A stretch of 64,000 nt of DNA from Pseudorhodoferax aquiterrae (GCF_014652235.1 NZ_BMYK01000006.1:124001-188000), one strand, 5' to 3'; counted from the stretch's first letter, positions 33,177-42,192 are shown. Notes: a model not told the origin generated them from the sequence alone. Translations and numbers: made by a program.

Positions 33177-33910
33177 CATGCCTTGTGGAACGGCATCTGG
33201 TACAGCCAGACCGGCCGGCCATCTGCGCCCTGCAGCCGGGCCGTGGGGCGCAGCGCCGTGGCCTCGAATTCCAGGCTGACCAGCCAGGCGCCCGGCGCGA
33301 GCTCGGCCTCGGCCTTGGCGACGGCGCGCGCCATGCTTTCGGGGCGTTGGAACAGGTAGACCAGCGCGTAGGGGCGCCAATCGGCGCGCCACATGTCACC
33401 TTGGCGAACGCGGGCCCAGGGGCAGCGCAGCGCGCAGACCAGACGCAGAGGCCAGCTCCACTCCACGCCGTGGAGCTGAACCTGTGGATATGTCCAGCGA
33501 AGTGCCTGCAGGCCATGGCCCAGGCCGCAGCCCGCGTCCAGCACCCGGGCGCCGGCAGAAAGTGGCGCGGCAGCGGCCAAGCCGTTCAATGCGGCGACCG
33601 GCGTCGGGAACAACGGCGCATCGCGCCAGGCGTTCAGAGGATAGACCATGGCCAGCAAGGCCAGCGGCAGCAGCCAGGCCCAGGCCGGCCAGTGGGCTGT
33701 CTGGCTCAGCAGCAAGGCCAGCGGAAAACCCAGCGCGATCAGTGCCCGGCGCCACCGTGTGCTGCCCAGCACGCTGGCCAGGGCGCCCGCGGCGCTGGCC
33801 GAGAGCAGCGCGGGCACCGGCGCCAGGCCCGCGCCCAGCAGCGCACGGAACAGGACCCAAGCCAGCGCCCAGGCCAGCACGGCGGGCAGCGGCCAGGGCA
33901 GGCGCGGCAT
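33176..33910 (-). CDS. SAM-dependent methyltransferase with N-terminal membrane segments
   Basis: A 244-residue protein with an unusual layout. The first about 90 residues form three or more hydrophobic helices (for example WALAWVLFRALLGAGLAPVP and ALIALGFPLALLLSQ), then a class I methyltransferase domain starts with VLDAGCGLGHGLQALRWTYP, the SAM-binding motif I. The substrate is unknown; the membrane part suggests a lipid or membrane-bound target. Its ATG overlaps the parB stop by one base, so it is translationally coupled to the partition genes. Such methyltransferase genes recur after parB in related bacteria as far as I recall; that needs checking. Confidence 0.78.
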   Translation of the reverse strand: MPRLPWPLPAVLAWALAWVLFRALLGAGLAPVPALLSASAAGALASVLGSTRWRRALIALGFPLALLLSQTAHWPAWAWLLPLALLAMVYPLNAWRDAPLFPTPVAALNGLAAAAPLSAGARVLDAGCGLGHGLQALRWTYPQVQLHGVEWSWPLRLVCALRCPWARVRQGDMWRADWRPYALVYLFQRPESMARAVAKAEAELAPGAWLVSLEFEATALRPTARLQGADGRPVWLYQMPFHKA

Positions 33911-34845
33911 CAGCGCGCGACCGTGGGCGACAGCTTCTCGATCAGGCCGTTGAGCTCTTCGAGCGAGCCGAACTGGATGCTGAGTTCACCGGCCTCCAGC
34001 ACACGGCCGCCGCGCTTGACCCGCTTCTTGATGCGGATCTCGACGTCGGCGGCGAACAGGTCGGACAGCTCCTCTTCCACCCGCTTCAAATCGCGCGACT
34101 TTTCCTTCTTGGGCTTGTTGGGAGAGGTCAGCGTGAACTCGGCCGAGAGCTTCTTGGCCAGGCTTTCGGCCTCACGGACGGACAGCTTCTTGGCCGAGAT
34201 CTGGTTGCCGGCCGTGATCTGCGTCGCCCGGTCCAGCGACAGGAGCGCGCGCGCATGGCCCATGTCGAGGTCGCCCGCCATGAGCATGGTCTGCACGGGC
34301 TCGGCCAGCTGCAGCAGGCGCAGCAGGTTGCTGGCAGCACTGCGCGAACGGCCGACGGCCTGGGCCGCCTGCTCGTGCGTCATGCCGAACTCGCGCACCA
34401 GGCGCTGCAGGCCCTGGGCCTCTTCGAGTGGGTTGAGGTCCTCGCGCTGGATGTTCTCGATCAGCGACATCGCGGCCGCGGACTCGTCGGGAACGTCGCG
34501 CACGAGCACGGGCACCTGGTCCAGGCCGGCCAGGCGCGCGGCGCGGAAGCGGCGCTCGCCCGCGATGATCTCGTACTTGCCGGCCTGCTCTCCCGCGGTC
34601 AGCTGGCGCACGAGGATGGGCTGCATGATGCCCTGGGCCTTGATGCTCTCCGCCAGCTCGTAGAGCGCGCCCTCGTCCATGCGCGTGCGCGGCTGGTACT
34701 GGCCCGGCACCATGGCGTCCAGGCTCAGCGTGCTGGGCTTGCCGTCGGCCGCGGCGCCGGCCTCGCTCACCGGGGTGTCGGCGACGGTGGGGCCCAGCAG
34801 GGCTTCGAGCCCGCGGCCCAGGCCCTTGGGGCGTTTGGTGACCAT
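33910..34845 (-). CDS. parB: Chromosome partitioning protein ParB
   Basis: A 311-residue CTP-dependent DNA clamp that loads at parS and spreads to organise the origin region. Seen in order: the ParA-stimulating N terminus KGLGRGLEALLG, the ParB/Srx nuclease-like domain with QYQPRTRMDEGALYELAESI and the CTP-site motif IAGERRFRAARLAG, the parS-reading helix-turn-helix THEQAAQAVGRSRSAASNLL, and the C-terminal dimerisation domain with RVLEAGELSIQFGSLEEL. It shares the block with parA, separated by a small hydrolase gene. Two parS sites lie within 4 kb. Confidence 0.96.
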   Translation of the reverse strand: MVTKRPKGLGRGLEALLGPTVADTPVSEAGAAADGKPSTLSLDAMVPGQYQPRTRMDEGALYELAESIKAQGIMQPILVRQLTAGEQAGKYEIIAGERRFRAARLAGLDQVPVLVRDVPDESAAAMSLIENIQREDLNPLEEAQGLQRLVREFGMTHEQAAQAVGRSRSAASNLLRLLQLAEPVQTMLMAGDLDMGHARALLSLDRATQITAGNQISAKKLSVREAESLAKKLSAEFTLTSPNKPKKEKSRDLKRVEEELSDLFAADVEIRIKKRVKRGGRVLEAGELSIQFGSLEELNGLIEKLSPTVAR

Positions 34846-34850
34846 AGGAA

Positions 34851-35393
34851 TCAGTCCTTCTTGAGTTCTTCGAGCAGCGCCCGTGCCACGGGCCAGTCGC
34901 CCAGGCCGGACTCGGCGTTCAGGTGGCCGCCGGCCCCCATGTCGTGGTAGGTGGAGCCCCAGTCCTCGGCCATGGTCCGGGCGCGCTCCTCGCTGCAAAA
35001 GGGGTCGTTGCGGCTGCCCAGCAGCACACTGGGAAACGGCAGCCGCCGGCGCACGATGGGTGCCCAGCCGGGCAGCAGCACGCGCAGGTCTTCGCGCTCG
35101 ACGTCACCGGGCGCCACCAGCAGCGCTCCGCGCACGCGCGCCGTCAGGCGGCTATGGTCCGCCCAGGCCGCGACCTGGATGCAGCCCAGGCTGTGGGCGG
35201 CCAGCACCACGGGCTGGTCCGCCGGCAAGCCGAGCAGCACCTCGTCCAGGCGCGCCAGCCAGTCGCCGCGCAGCGGCCGCATCCAGTCGTGCTGTTCGAC
35301 GCGGCGGTCGCCGTAACGCTGCTCCCAGAGGGTCTGCCAGTGGCAGGGGCCGGAGCTCTGCCAGCCCGGCAGCGTGAGCACCTGTACGCTCAT
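34851..35393 (-). CDS. Small serine hydrolase, RBBP9/YdeN family
   Basis: A 180-residue alpha/beta hydrolase. The nucleophile elbow is AAHSLGCIQVA, the acid is in GSRNDPFCSEE, and the histidine in GAGGHLNAESGLGDW, the RBBP9/YdeN arrangement. The N terminus QVLTLPGWQSSGPCHWQTLW is also diagnostic. The function of bacterial members is not settled; they are small esterases/peptidase-like proteins. It lies between parA and parB, its start overlapping the end of parA in a 4-base ATGA and its end 5 bases before parB. Confidence 0.88.
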   Translation of the reverse strand: MSVQVLTLPGWQSSGPCHWQTLWEQRYGDRRVEQHDWMRPLRGDWLARLDEVLLGLPADQPVVLAAHSLGCIQVAAWADHSRLTARVRGALLVAPGDVEREDLRVLLPGWAPIVRRRLPFPSVLLGSRNDPFCSEERARTMAEDWGSTYHDMGAGGHLNAESGLGDWPVARALLEELKKD

Positions 35394-36154
35394 CGTGCGC
35401 GCGCCACCATCTCGCGCGCGAAGCTCAGGTAGGCCTGGCTGCCGCGCGCGGCCGGGTCGAACACCACGCCCGGCAGGCCGTAGCTCGGGGCCTCGGCCAG
35501 GCGCACATTGCGCGGAATCACGGTGTCGAACACCTTGTCGCCGAAATGGCCCTTGAGCTGGTCGCTGACCTGCTGCTGCAGCGTGATGCGCGGATCGAAC
35601 ATGACGCGCAGCAAGCCGATGATCTTGAGGTCCTTGTTGAGGTTGGCATGCACCTGCTTGATGGTGTTGACGAGGTCCGTCAGCCCCTCCAGCGCGAAGT
35701 ACTCGCATTGCATGGGAACGACCACGCCGTGTGCGGCGCACAAGCCGTTCAAGGTCAGCATCGACAGCGACGGCGGGCAGTCGATCAGCACGAAGTCGTA
35801 ATCGCCCTGCACCGCTTCCAGGGCCTGTTTGAGCCGGCGTTCGCGCCGCTCGACGCTGACCATCTCGACCTCGGCACCAGCGAGTTCGCGGCTGGCACCG
35901 AGCACGTCGTAGCCGCACTTCTCGGACTTCACGCGGGCCTCGGCGATGCTGGCGGACTCCAGCAGCACGTCGTAGACCGAGAGCTCCAGCGCGCGCTTGT
36001 CCACGCCGGAACCCATGGTGGCGTTGCCTTGCGGGTCCAGATCGATCAGCAGCACGCGCTGGTCGGCGCGCACGAGGCCGGCGGCCAGGTTGACGGTGGT
36101 CGTGGTCTTGCCGACCCCGCCCTTTTGGTTGGCAATGCAGAAAACACGCGCCAT
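35390..36154 (-). CDS. parA: Chromosome partitioning ATPase ParA
   Basis: A 254-residue deviant-Walker ATPase that drives origin segregation with ParB. The N terminus has the deviant Walker A motif KGGVGKTTTTVNLAAGL with both lysines, followed by VLLIDLDPQGNATMGSG and the Walker B YDFVLIDCPPSLSMLTLN. No N-terminal DNA-binding extension is present, so it is the chromosomal Soj-like type. Its ATG overlaps the end of the lysE-like gene by one base, linking partition to the mnmG-rsmG unit. Confidence 0.95.
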   Translation of the reverse strand: MARVFCIANQKGGVGKTTTTVNLAAGLVRADQRVLLIDLDPQGNATMGSGVDKRALELSVYDVLLESASIAEARVKSEKCGYDVLGASRELAGAEVEMVSVERRERRLKQALEAVQGDYDFVLIDCPPSLSMLTLNGLCAAHGVVVPMQCEYFALEGLTDLVNTIKQVHANLNKDLKIIGLLRVMFDPRITLQQQVSDQLKGHFGDKVFDTVIPRNVRLAEAPSYGLPGVVFDPAARGSQAYLSFAREMVARAR

Positions 36155-36765
36155 CACTGCACCGCCAGCTTGATGCCGAAGCCGACCAGGAACATCCCGG
36201 CGATCTTCTCGAGTGCGCTGGAGATGCGGCGGTTGGCGCGCAGGCGCTCGGCCAGGCGGTGCGTCAACAGCACTGCGATCAGGCTGTAGGTGAAGCCCAA
36301 CACGGCAATCGTGGCCGCCATCACGCCAAAGGTCAGCAGGCCCTGGTGCCGCGCCGGGTCGATGAACAGCGGGAAGAAGGCCATGTAAAAGACGATGGCC
36401 TTGGGGTTCAGCAAGGTGATCGTGAGCGCCTGGCGCAGGAAGTGGCGCGGCTGCATCTGCAGCACAGGTGCATCGCCCGGCTTGGCGCGCAGCATGCGCA
36501 CCCCCATCCAGGCCAGATACGCCGCACCGAGCCATTGCACGGCATGGAAGGCGGCGGGATAGGCGGCCAGGACAGCGGCCACACCAGCCAGCGCCAGCCA
36601 CAGCAGGATCTGGTCGCCCAGGATGATGCCAGCGGCGCAGGCCAGGCCGCCGCGCAGGCCACCCTTGCTGGTCGAGGTGATCAGCGCCAGGTTGCCCGGT
36701 CCGGGAATCATCAGAAACACGACGATGGCGGCGACGAATGCGCCGTAGTCAGCAATGCCGAACAC
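36154..36765 (-). CDS. LysE family translocator
   Basis: A 203-residue inner-membrane protein with about six hydrophobic helices. The first helix AAIVVFLMIPGPGNLALITS carries the LysE/RhtB-family PGP motif, followed by GGLACAAGIILGDQILLWLA. Family members export amino acids such as lysine, arginine or homoserine. The start is a GTG with an AGGAG ribosome site 5 bases before it; no better in-frame ATG exists upstream. It lies between rsmG and parA and is tightly coupled to parA. Confidence 0.9.
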   Translation of the reverse strand: MFGIADYGAFVAAIVVFLMIPGPGNLALITSTSKGGLRGGLACAAGIILGDQILLWLALAGVAAVLAAYPAAFHAVQWLGAAYLAWMGVRMLRAKPGDAPVLQMQPRHFLRQALTITLLNPKAIVFYMAFFPLFIDPARHQGLLTFGVMAATIAVLGFTYSLIAVLLTHRLAERLRANRRISSALEKIAGMFLVGFGIKLAVQ

Positions 36766-36795
36766 GGGATCTCCTAGGGGAAGCAGGCCGCGAGT

Positions 36796-37440
36796 TTAAG
36801 CGGCAGCGGGTCGCATCCAGACGATGCAGCGCTCGGCGCCGAGGCCGGGAACCTGCAGATGTTCCACGTGAAACACCTGCACCTGCGGTGGCAGCGCGGC
36901 GATCTCCTCCAGGGGCTCCTTGCCTTTCATCGCCAGCCACACTGCGCCCGGTTTGAGCGCTGCGCGCGACCAGGTCGTGAAGTCGACCAACGAGGCGAAA
37001 GCCCGGCTGGAAACGATGTCGTAGCCCTGCCCCAGGCTTTCCACGCGCGCATGCAGTCCGCGCAGGTTAGGCAGCTTCAACTCCACCGCCACCTGTTGCA
37101 CGAAGGCGGCCTTCTTGGCCACGGTGTCCACGCAGTGCACCTGCAGTTGCGGGTGCAGGATGGCGAAAACCACCCCAGGCAGACCGGCACCGGCGCCGAC
37201 ATCGAGCAGCGCAGGCGCGTCAGCGCCCTGCTCTTTCAGCACCCGCCGCAGCGGCGGCACGGCCGCCAGGCAGTCGACCAGGTGCTGCGTGAGCATCTGT
37301 TCCGGGTGGCGCACGGCCGTCAGGTTGTAGACCTTGTTCCACTTGGCGATCAGACCCTGGTAGGCCAGCAAGGCCTCCAGCTCGGCATCCGACAGCGCCA
37401 GGCCCAGTGCCTGCGCCGCGTCGATCAAGCGGCCCTTCAC
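36796..37440 (-). CDS. rsmG: 16S rRNA (guanine-527-N7) methyltransferase RsmG
   Basis: A 214-residue enzyme that methylates G527 of 16S rRNA with SAM. It has the N-terminal helix [20 protein letters not shown], the strictly conserved YNLTAVR, and the SAM loop [17 protein letters not shown]. It starts with GTG and overlaps the mnmG stop in GTGA, the classical mnmG-rsmG (gidA-gidB) pair. Loss gives low-level streptomycin resistance in other bacteria. A parS site lies inside its 3' part, at codons reading VFHVEHL. Confidence 0.95.
   Translation of the reverse strand: MKGRLIDAAQALGLALSDAELEALLAYQGLIAKWNKVYNLTAVRHPEQMLTQHLVDCLAAVPPLRRVLKEQGADAPALLDVGAGAGLPGVVFAILHPQLQVHCVDTVAKKAAFVQQVAVELKLPNLRGLHARVESLGQGYDIVSSRAFASLVDFTTWSRAALKPGAVWLAMKGKEPLEEIAALPPQVQVFHVEHLQVPGLGAERCIVWMRPAAA
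36860..36875. promoter_or_regulatory. parS site inside rsmG
   Basis: TGTTCCACGTGAAACA, the ParB-binding consensus TGTTNCACGTGAAACA. It lies about 2 kb upstream of parB and in the coding frame of rsmG. Confidence 0.85.
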
Positions 37441-39365
37441 GCGCTGACGGCGCGGCCGCGCTTCTTGAGGTGCACCAGCAGCAGCGAGATCGCGGCCGGC
37501 GTCACGCCGGAGATGCGCGAGGCCTGGCCCAGCGTCTCGGGCCGCTGCTTCGCGAGCTTCTGCCGTACCTCGATGGACAGGGCCGGCACCGCCATGTAGT
37601 CGAAGTCTTCGGGCACGCGCAGCGTCTCGAGGTGTGCAGCGCGCTCGACCTCCTCCTTCTGCTTGCCGATGTAGCCGGCGTACTTGGCGGCGATCTCGAT
37701 CTGCTCCACCTCGCCCTCGCCTAGCGGCTGCTCGGGCAGGAAGCGGCCGCCGTCCAAGGACATCAGGCCGGCGTAATCCACACCGGGGCGGCGCAGCAGG
37801 TCGGCCAGGTTGTATTCGTGCTCGATGGCCTTGCCCAGCACGCGCTCGGCCTCGGCGGTCGGCAGGTTGCGCGGGTTCACCCAGAGCGAACGCAGCCGCT
37901 GTGTTTCACGTGAAACAGCATCGCGCTTGCGGCTGAAGGCATCCCAGCGCGCATCGTCCACCAGGCCCATCTGGCGGCCGATCTCGGTCAACCGCATGTC
38001 GGCGTTGTCCTCGCGGAGTTGCAGTCGGAACTCGGCCCGGCTCGTGAACATGCGGTAGGGCTCGCTCACGCCCTGGGTCACGAGGTCGTCCACCAGCACG
38101 CCCAGATAGGCCTGGTCGCGCGCGGGCAACCAGGGCGCGCGGCCCAGGCATTGCAGCGCGGCATTGGCACCGGCGAACAGGCCCTGGGCTGCCGCCTCCT
38201 CGTAGCCTGTCGTGCCGTTGATTTGGCCCGCGAAGAACAGCCCCTGGATGGCGCGCGTTTCGAAGCTGCTCTTCAGCGCGCGCGGGTCGAAGTAGTCGTA
38301 CTCGATGGCGTAGCCGGGCCGCAGGATGTGGGCATTCTCCAGACCGGGCATGGAGCGCACGAGTTCGTACTGGATGTCGAACGGCAGGCTGGTCGAGATG
38401 CCGTTGGGATAGAACTCGTTCGTCGTCAGGCCTTCGGGCTCCAGGAAGATCTGGTGGCTGTCCTTGTCGGCGAAGCGGTTGATCTTGTCTTCCACGCTGG
38501 GGCAGTAGCGCGGCCCCACCCCTTCGATCTTGCCCGTGAACATGGGGCTGCGGTCGAATCCGGAGCGGATGATCTCGTGCGTGCGCGCGTTCGTTTGCGT
38601 AACCCAGCAAGGCATCTGGCGCGGGTGCATGTCGGCCCGGCCCAGAAAGCTGAACACGGGCATGGCCGCGCGCTCGCCACCCGGCATGCCGTCGCCCGGC
38701 TGCTCGGTGCACTTGGAGAAGTCGATGCTGCGCCCGTCCAGCCGCGGCGGCGTGCCGGTCTTGAGCCGGCCCTGTGGCAACTTCAATTCCTTCAGGCGCG
38801 CGCTCAGCGACTGGGCCGGCGGATCGCCCGCGCGGCCGGCCGCGTAGTTGTTCAGGCCTACATGGATCTTGCCGTCCAGGAAGGTGCCGGCCGTCAGCAC
38901 CACGGCGCGGCTGCGGAACGCGATGCCGACCTGGGTCACGGCACCGACCACGCGGTCGCCCTGCACCATGAGGTCGTCCACGGCCTGCTGGAACAGCCAC
39001 AGGTTGGGCTGGTTCTCCAGCATGCGGCGGATCGCGGCCTTGTACAGCACGCGGTCGGCCTGGGCACGCGTGGCGCGCACGGCCGGGCCCTTGCTGGAGT
39101 TGAGGATGCGGAACTGGATGCCGCCCTCGTCGGTGGCCAGCGCCATGGCGCCGCCGAGCGCATCGACCTCCTTGACGAGGTGGCCCTTGCCGATCCCGCC
39201 GATGGATGGGTTGCAGCTCATCTGCCCCAGCGTCTCGATGTTGTGGGTCAGCAGCAGGGTCTTGCAGCCCATGCGGGCCGCGGCCAGCGCCGCCTCGGTG
39301 CCGGCATGGCCGCCGCCGACGACGATGACGTCGAATTCCTGGGGGTGGGTGTAGGGGGCGTTCAT
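37437..39365 (-). CDS. mnmG: tRNA uridine-5-carboxymethylaminomethyl modification enzyme MnmG
   Basis: A 642-residue FAD enzyme that works with MnmE to modify wobble uridine-34 of tRNAs. It begins with the dinucleotide fold [20 protein letters not shown], then has [35 protein letters not shown] and, later, [20 protein letters not shown], all invariant in the family. The C-terminal helical domain ends [20 protein letters not shown]. The start is one base after the PIN toxin stop, so the gene is probably transcribed from the toxin-antitoxin promoter. A perfect parS site lies in its 3' half. Confidence 0.97.
   Translation of the reverse strand: MNAPYTHPQEFDVIVVGGGHAGTEAALAAARMGCKTLLLTHNIETLGQMSCNPSIGGIGKGHLVKEVDALGGAMALATDEGGIQFRILNSSKGPAVRATRAQADRVLYKAAIRRMLENQPNLWLFQQAVDDLMVQGDRVVGAVTQVGIAFRSRAVVLTAGTFLDGKIHVGLNNYAAGRAGDPPAQSLSARLKELKLPQGRLKTGTPPRLDGRSIDFSKCTEQPGDGMPGGERAAMPVFSFLGRADMHPRQMPCWVTQTNARTHEIIRSGFDRSPMFTGKIEGVGPRYCPSVEDKINRFADKDSHQIFLEPEGLTTNEFYPNGISTSLPFDIQYELVRSMPGLENAHILRPGYAIEYDYFDPRALKSSFETRAIQGLFFAGQINGTTGYEEAAAQGLFAGANAALQCLGRAPWLPARDQAYLGVLVDDLVTQGVSEPYRMFTSRAEFRLQLREDNADMRLTEIGRQMGLVDDARWDAFSRKRDAVSRETQRLRSLWVNPRNLPTAEAERVLGKAIEHEYNLADLLRRPGVDYAGLMSLDGGRFLPEQPLGEGEVEQIEIAAKYAGYIGKQKEEVERAAHLETLRVPEDFDYMAVPALSIEVRQKLAKQRPETLGQASRISGVTPAAISLLLVHLKKRGRAVSA
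37902..37917. promoter_or_regulatory. parS site inside mnmG (perfect palindrome)
   Basis: TGTTTCACGTGAAACA, a perfect 16-bp palindrome identical to the canonical chromosomal parS. It lies about 1 kb from the site in rsmG and 3 kb from parB. Confidence 0.95.
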
Positions 39366-39366
39366 C

Positions 39367-39789
39367 TCAATTGACCTGCACGAGGAAGGTGGGGATGGCC
39401 AAGGCTTGCGCAGCCTGGGCCTGGCGCTTGTCGGCCGTCACGAACATGTCGACACCAGCGGCCTGGGCGGTCGCGATGTGCAGCGCATCCATGGCGCGCA
39501 GACGCGAGGCCGCCATCGCCTGGATCGACAGCGCCTCGATGCGCTCGTCCAGCGCCAGGACTTCGAAGCCTTCGAAATCCAGTGCCAGGGTCTGCAGGTC
39601 GGCATCGAATTCGGGGCGCGTCGTCGCGCCGTCGTACAGGTCGCGGCACAGGCTGGAGGCCACCTCCACGCGCGCATGGGCGGCCATCACGACCGCATCG
39701 GCACGCTCCAGCCACTGCTGCACCTGCTCATGGCCCTGCTCGTCGCGGTAGCGCTTGGCGATGGCCGAGGTGTCGAACAGGAGTCGCAT
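39367..39789 (-). CDS. PIN-domain ribonuclease toxin (VapC-like)
   Basis: A 140-residue PIN domain. The four acidic residues are visible: Asp6 in [12 protein letters not shown], the glutamate in [11 protein letters not shown], the aspartate in [11 protein letters not shown] and the aspartate in MFVTADKRQ. These hold the metal for RNA cleavage; VapC toxins cut tRNA or rRNA. It follows the antitoxin with a one-base TGATG overlap, the standard toxin-antitoxin coupling, and its stop is 1 base from the mnmG start. All catalytic residues are present, so it should be active. Confidence 0.88.
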   Translation of the reverse strand: MRLLFDTSAIAKRYRDEQGHEQVQQWLERADAVVMAAHARVEVASSLCRDLYDGATTRPEFDADLQTLALDFEGFEVLALDERIEALSIQAMAASRLRAMDALHIATAQAAGVDMFVTADKRQAQAAQALAIPTFLVQVN

Positions 39790-40037
39790 CAGTACCTCGC
39801 CTGCTCACGTTCTTCGATGATGAGCTGGGCGATGGTCTTGCCATCCGCCCTCACCACCTTGCGCGGCGTGATGCGCTGTTTCCAGTGCGGCACCTGGCTC
39901 GGGGTGTCGGGACGCACCGGCACCAGGTCGGCCACAGGTTTGCCATGGCGCAGGATGCGCACGGTCTCGCCCTGCTCGACCAGGTCGAGCATGGCAGAGG
40001 CGTTGGCGCGGAATTCACTCAAGGGCAGGATCTGCAT
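39789..40037 (-). CDS. Phd/YefM-type antitoxin
   Basis: An 82-residue antitoxin. The N terminus [20 protein letters not shown] followed by [19 protein letters not shown] is the Phd/YefM DNA-binding fold, and the C-terminal tail ([11 protein letters not shown]) would be the flexible toxin-neutralising part. It would repress its own promoter. The ATG at 40037 is chosen because it starts the canonical fold; an upstream in-frame start would run through the promoter region. Its stop overlaps the toxin start by one base. Confidence 0.87.
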   Translation of the reverse strand: MQILPLSEFRANASAMLDLVEQGETVRILRHGKPVADLVPVRPDTPSQVPHWKQRITPRKVVRADGKTIAQLIIEEREQARY

Positions 40038-40038
40038 C

Positions 40039-40063
40039 TGTACAACTCTCAAGAATCTGTACA
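40039..40063. promoter_or_regulatory. Toxin-antitoxin operator: two TGTACA palindromes
   Basis: TGTACA at 40039-40044 and at 40058-40063, both inside the direct repeat ATCTGTACA, centred 19 bases apart just upstream of the antitoxin start. This spacing puts both on roughly the same DNA face. It is the probable autorepression site of the antitoxin. Confidence 0.6.
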
Positions 40064-40112
40064 TTTTATCGGCCGGGGCCAGACCGCGCCGACCGTGGCC
40101 GACAATCCCCGC

Positions 40113-40400
40113 ATGCCGCACCCGGACGCCCCACCCTCTTGCCGCAGCGGCTGCGGCGCCTGCTGCACGGCACCTTCGATCAGCTCACCCATCCCGGGCA
40201 TGCCCGCCGGCAAACCGGCCGGCGTGCCCTGCGTGCAGCTCGACGCGGACCAACGCTGCCGCATCTTCGGCTCGCCCGAACGGCCGGCGGTCTGCGCCGG
40301 CCTGCAACCCTCGCACGAGATGTGCGGCCGCGATGCGGTGGCCGCGATGGCCTGGCTCACGCGGCTGGAAACCGCGACGGCACCCGGCTCAATCGGGTGA
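40113..40400 (+). CDS. YkgJ family cysteine cluster protein
   Basis: A 95-residue small protein with the CxxxCxxCC cluster ([13 protein letters not shown]) near the N terminus and further cysteines in PCVQLD, RCRIFG, VCAGL and MCGRD. It binds a metal, zinc or an iron-sulfur cluster; the function of the family is unknown. The start at 40113 is the ATG that opens directly into the cluster. The end overlaps the convergent LysR gene by 12 bases. Confidence 0.8.
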   Translation: MPHPDAPPSCRSGCGACCTAPSISSPIPGMPAGKPAGVPCVQLDADQRCRIFGSPERPAVCAGLQPSHEMCGRDAVAAMAWLTRLETATAPGSIG

Positions 40401-41303
40401 CGCAGGCGGCGCCACATAGGGCGCCAGCACCTCGGCCAACCAGTCCATGAACACGCGCAGCCGTGCCGGCAACTGGCGCCGGTGCGCGTACAGCACCGTC
40501 ACCGGCAGGCTGGGCGCGCGCCATTGCGGCAGCACCTCGACCAGTTCGCCAGACGCCACATGGGGCCGCAGCGCGATGGTCGGCGCCTGGATCAGGCCCA
40601 GCCCCGCGAGGCAGGCCGCACCATAGGCCTCGGAGTTGTTGACGGTCACGCTGCCCTGCATGGGGATGCCCCGCACCACACCGCCCTCCTCCACCTCGAA
40701 GCCCGCGCTGCGCACACCCAGCCGCGTGGCGTAGTGCACGAGCCGGTGCCGGGCCAGGTCGTCCAGCGTCTGCGGCACGCCATGGGCGGCCAGGTACGCG
40801 CGGCTGGCCAGGTTGTGTTGCACCAGCATGCCCAGCGGCCGCGCCACCAGGTCGGAGGCGTCCAGCGGCCCCGTGCGCACCACGCAGTCGAAGCCGTCGG
40901 CCACGAGGTCGACGCGCCGGTCCGAACTGGACAGCTCGATCTCCAGCGCCGGGTGCAGGATCAGGAACTCAGGCAGGCGCGGCAGCACCACGCGGTGCGC
41001 CATGCCCAGCGACATGTCCACGCGCAAGCGGCCGCGCAGTGCCTCGCCCTGGCGGAACATGGCCTGCAGGTCGTCGAAGCTCGCCAGCATGTCCTTGCAG
41101 CGCTCATAGCAGGCCTGGCCATCGTGCGTGAGCACCACGCGCCGCGTGTTGCGGCGCAGCAGCTGCGTGCCCACGGCCTCCTCCAGCTGCTTGACCGACT
41201 TGGACACGCTGGCCTTGGGCAGGCCCAGGCTGTCGGCGGCCTGGGTGAAGCTGGACAGCTCGGCCACGCGGGTGAAGACCAGCAGCAGTTCGGGGCGGAC
41301 CAT
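40389..41303 (-). CDS. LysR family transcriptional regulator
   Basis: A 304-residue LysR protein of the CrgA/PA-type group. The helix-turn-helix is [20 protein letters not shown] followed by [19 protein letters not shown]. The effector domain shows [20 protein letters not shown]. It is divergent from the SDR gene with a 109-base gap holding a near-perfect dyad, so it is very likely the SDR regulator. Ligand unknown. Confidence 0.92.
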   Translation of the reverse strand: MVRPELLLVFTRVAELSSFTQAADSLGLPKASVSKSVKQLEEAVGTQLLRRNTRRVVLTHDGQACYERCKDMLASFDDLQAMFRQGEALRGRLRVDMSLGMAHRVVLPRLPEFLILHPALEIELSSSDRRVDLVADGFDCVVRTGPLDASDLVARPLGMLVQHNLASRAYLAAHGVPQTLDDLARHRLVHYATRLGVRSAGFEVEEGGVVRGIPMQGSVTVNNSEAYGAACLAGLGLIQAPTIALRPHVASGELVEVLPQWRAPSLPVTVLYAHRRQLPARLRVFMDWLAEVLAPYVAPPASPD

Positions 41304-41314
41304 GACGCGCTCAC

Positions 41315-41333
41315 TGTTCGTTTTGGACGAACA
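41315..41333. promoter_or_regulatory. LysR-type operator (dyad)
   Basis: TGTTCGT-TTTGG-ACGAACA: two perfect 7-base arms around a 5-base spacer, 11 bases before the LysR ATG and 79 bases before the SDR ATG. This is a good candidate for the LysR binding site controlling both genes. Confidence 0.7.
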
Positions 41334-41412
41334 AATCTATCACTTTGCGCGTCTTTTTCTCATTTCAGCACATCAATAAAGTCATGCCCATCGCAACCAA
41401 CCGGAGTCCACC

Positions 41413-42186
41413 ATGACCACCACCCGCACCGACACCCCCATCGCCCTCATCACCGGCGGCAGCCGCGGCCTGGGCCGCAACGCCGCGCTGGCCCTGGCCC
41501 GCCAGGGCACGGACGTGGTGCTGACCTACCAGCGCAACGCCGACGAGGCCGCCGGCGCCGTGGCCGACATCCAGGCCCTGGGCCGCCGCGCCGTGGCGCT
41601 GCAGCTGGACGTCGCCGAGGTGCGCAACTTCGCTGCCTTCGCGGCCGCGCTGCGCAGTGCGCTCGGCCAAACCTGGGGCCGCGAGCGCTTCGACTTCCTC
41701 GTCAACAACGCGGGCACCGGCGTGCACACCCCGTTCGCCGACACCACGGAGGACCAGTTCGACCAGATGGTCGACATCCACCTCAAGGGCGTGTTCTTCC
41801 TGACGCAGGCGCTACTGCCGTTGATCGCCGATGGCGGGCGCATCGTCAACGTGTCCTCGGGCCTGGCCCGTTTCGCGCTGCCGGGCTACGCGGCCTACGC
41901 GACGATGAAGGGCGGCGTGGAGACGCTCACGCGCTACCTGGCCAAGGAACTGGGCCCGCGCGGCATCCGCGTGAACGTGGTCGCACCGGGCGCCATCGCC
42001 ACCGACTTCGGCGGCGGCGCCGTGCGCGACAACGCCCAACTCCACGCCTTCGTGGCTTCGCAGACGGCGCTGGGCCGCGTCGGCCAGCCGGACGACATCG
42101 GCCCCGTCATCGCCGCGCTGCTGGCCCCGGGCACGGGCTGGATCAACGCCCAGCGCGTGGAAGCCTCGGGCGGCATGTTCCTCTGA
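41413..42186 (+). CDS. SDR family oxidoreductase
   Basis: A 257-residue classical short-chain dehydrogenase. Cofactor loop ALITGGSRGLGRNAALALAR, NNAGTGVHTPF, the serine in NVSSGLARF, and the catalytic pair in GYAAYATMKGGVETLTRYLA are all present. The arginine/serine after the first strand suggests NADPH. The substrate is unknown. It is divergent from the LysR gene with a probable operator between them, an arrangement common for LysR-controlled detoxifying reductases. Confidence 0.9.
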   Translation: MTTTRTDTPIALITGGSRGLGRNAALALARQGTDVVLTYQRNADEAAGAVADIQALGRRAVALQLDVAEVRNFAAFAAALRSALGQTWGRERFDFLVNNAGTGVHTPFADTTEDQFDQMVDIHLKGVFFLTQALLPLIADGGRIVNVSSGLARFALPGYAAYATMKGGVETLTRYLAKELGPRGIRVNVVAPGAIATDFGGGAVRDNAQLHAFVASQTALGRVGQPDDIGPVIAALLAPGTGWINAQRVEASGGMFL

Positions 42187-42192
42187 GGCAGC

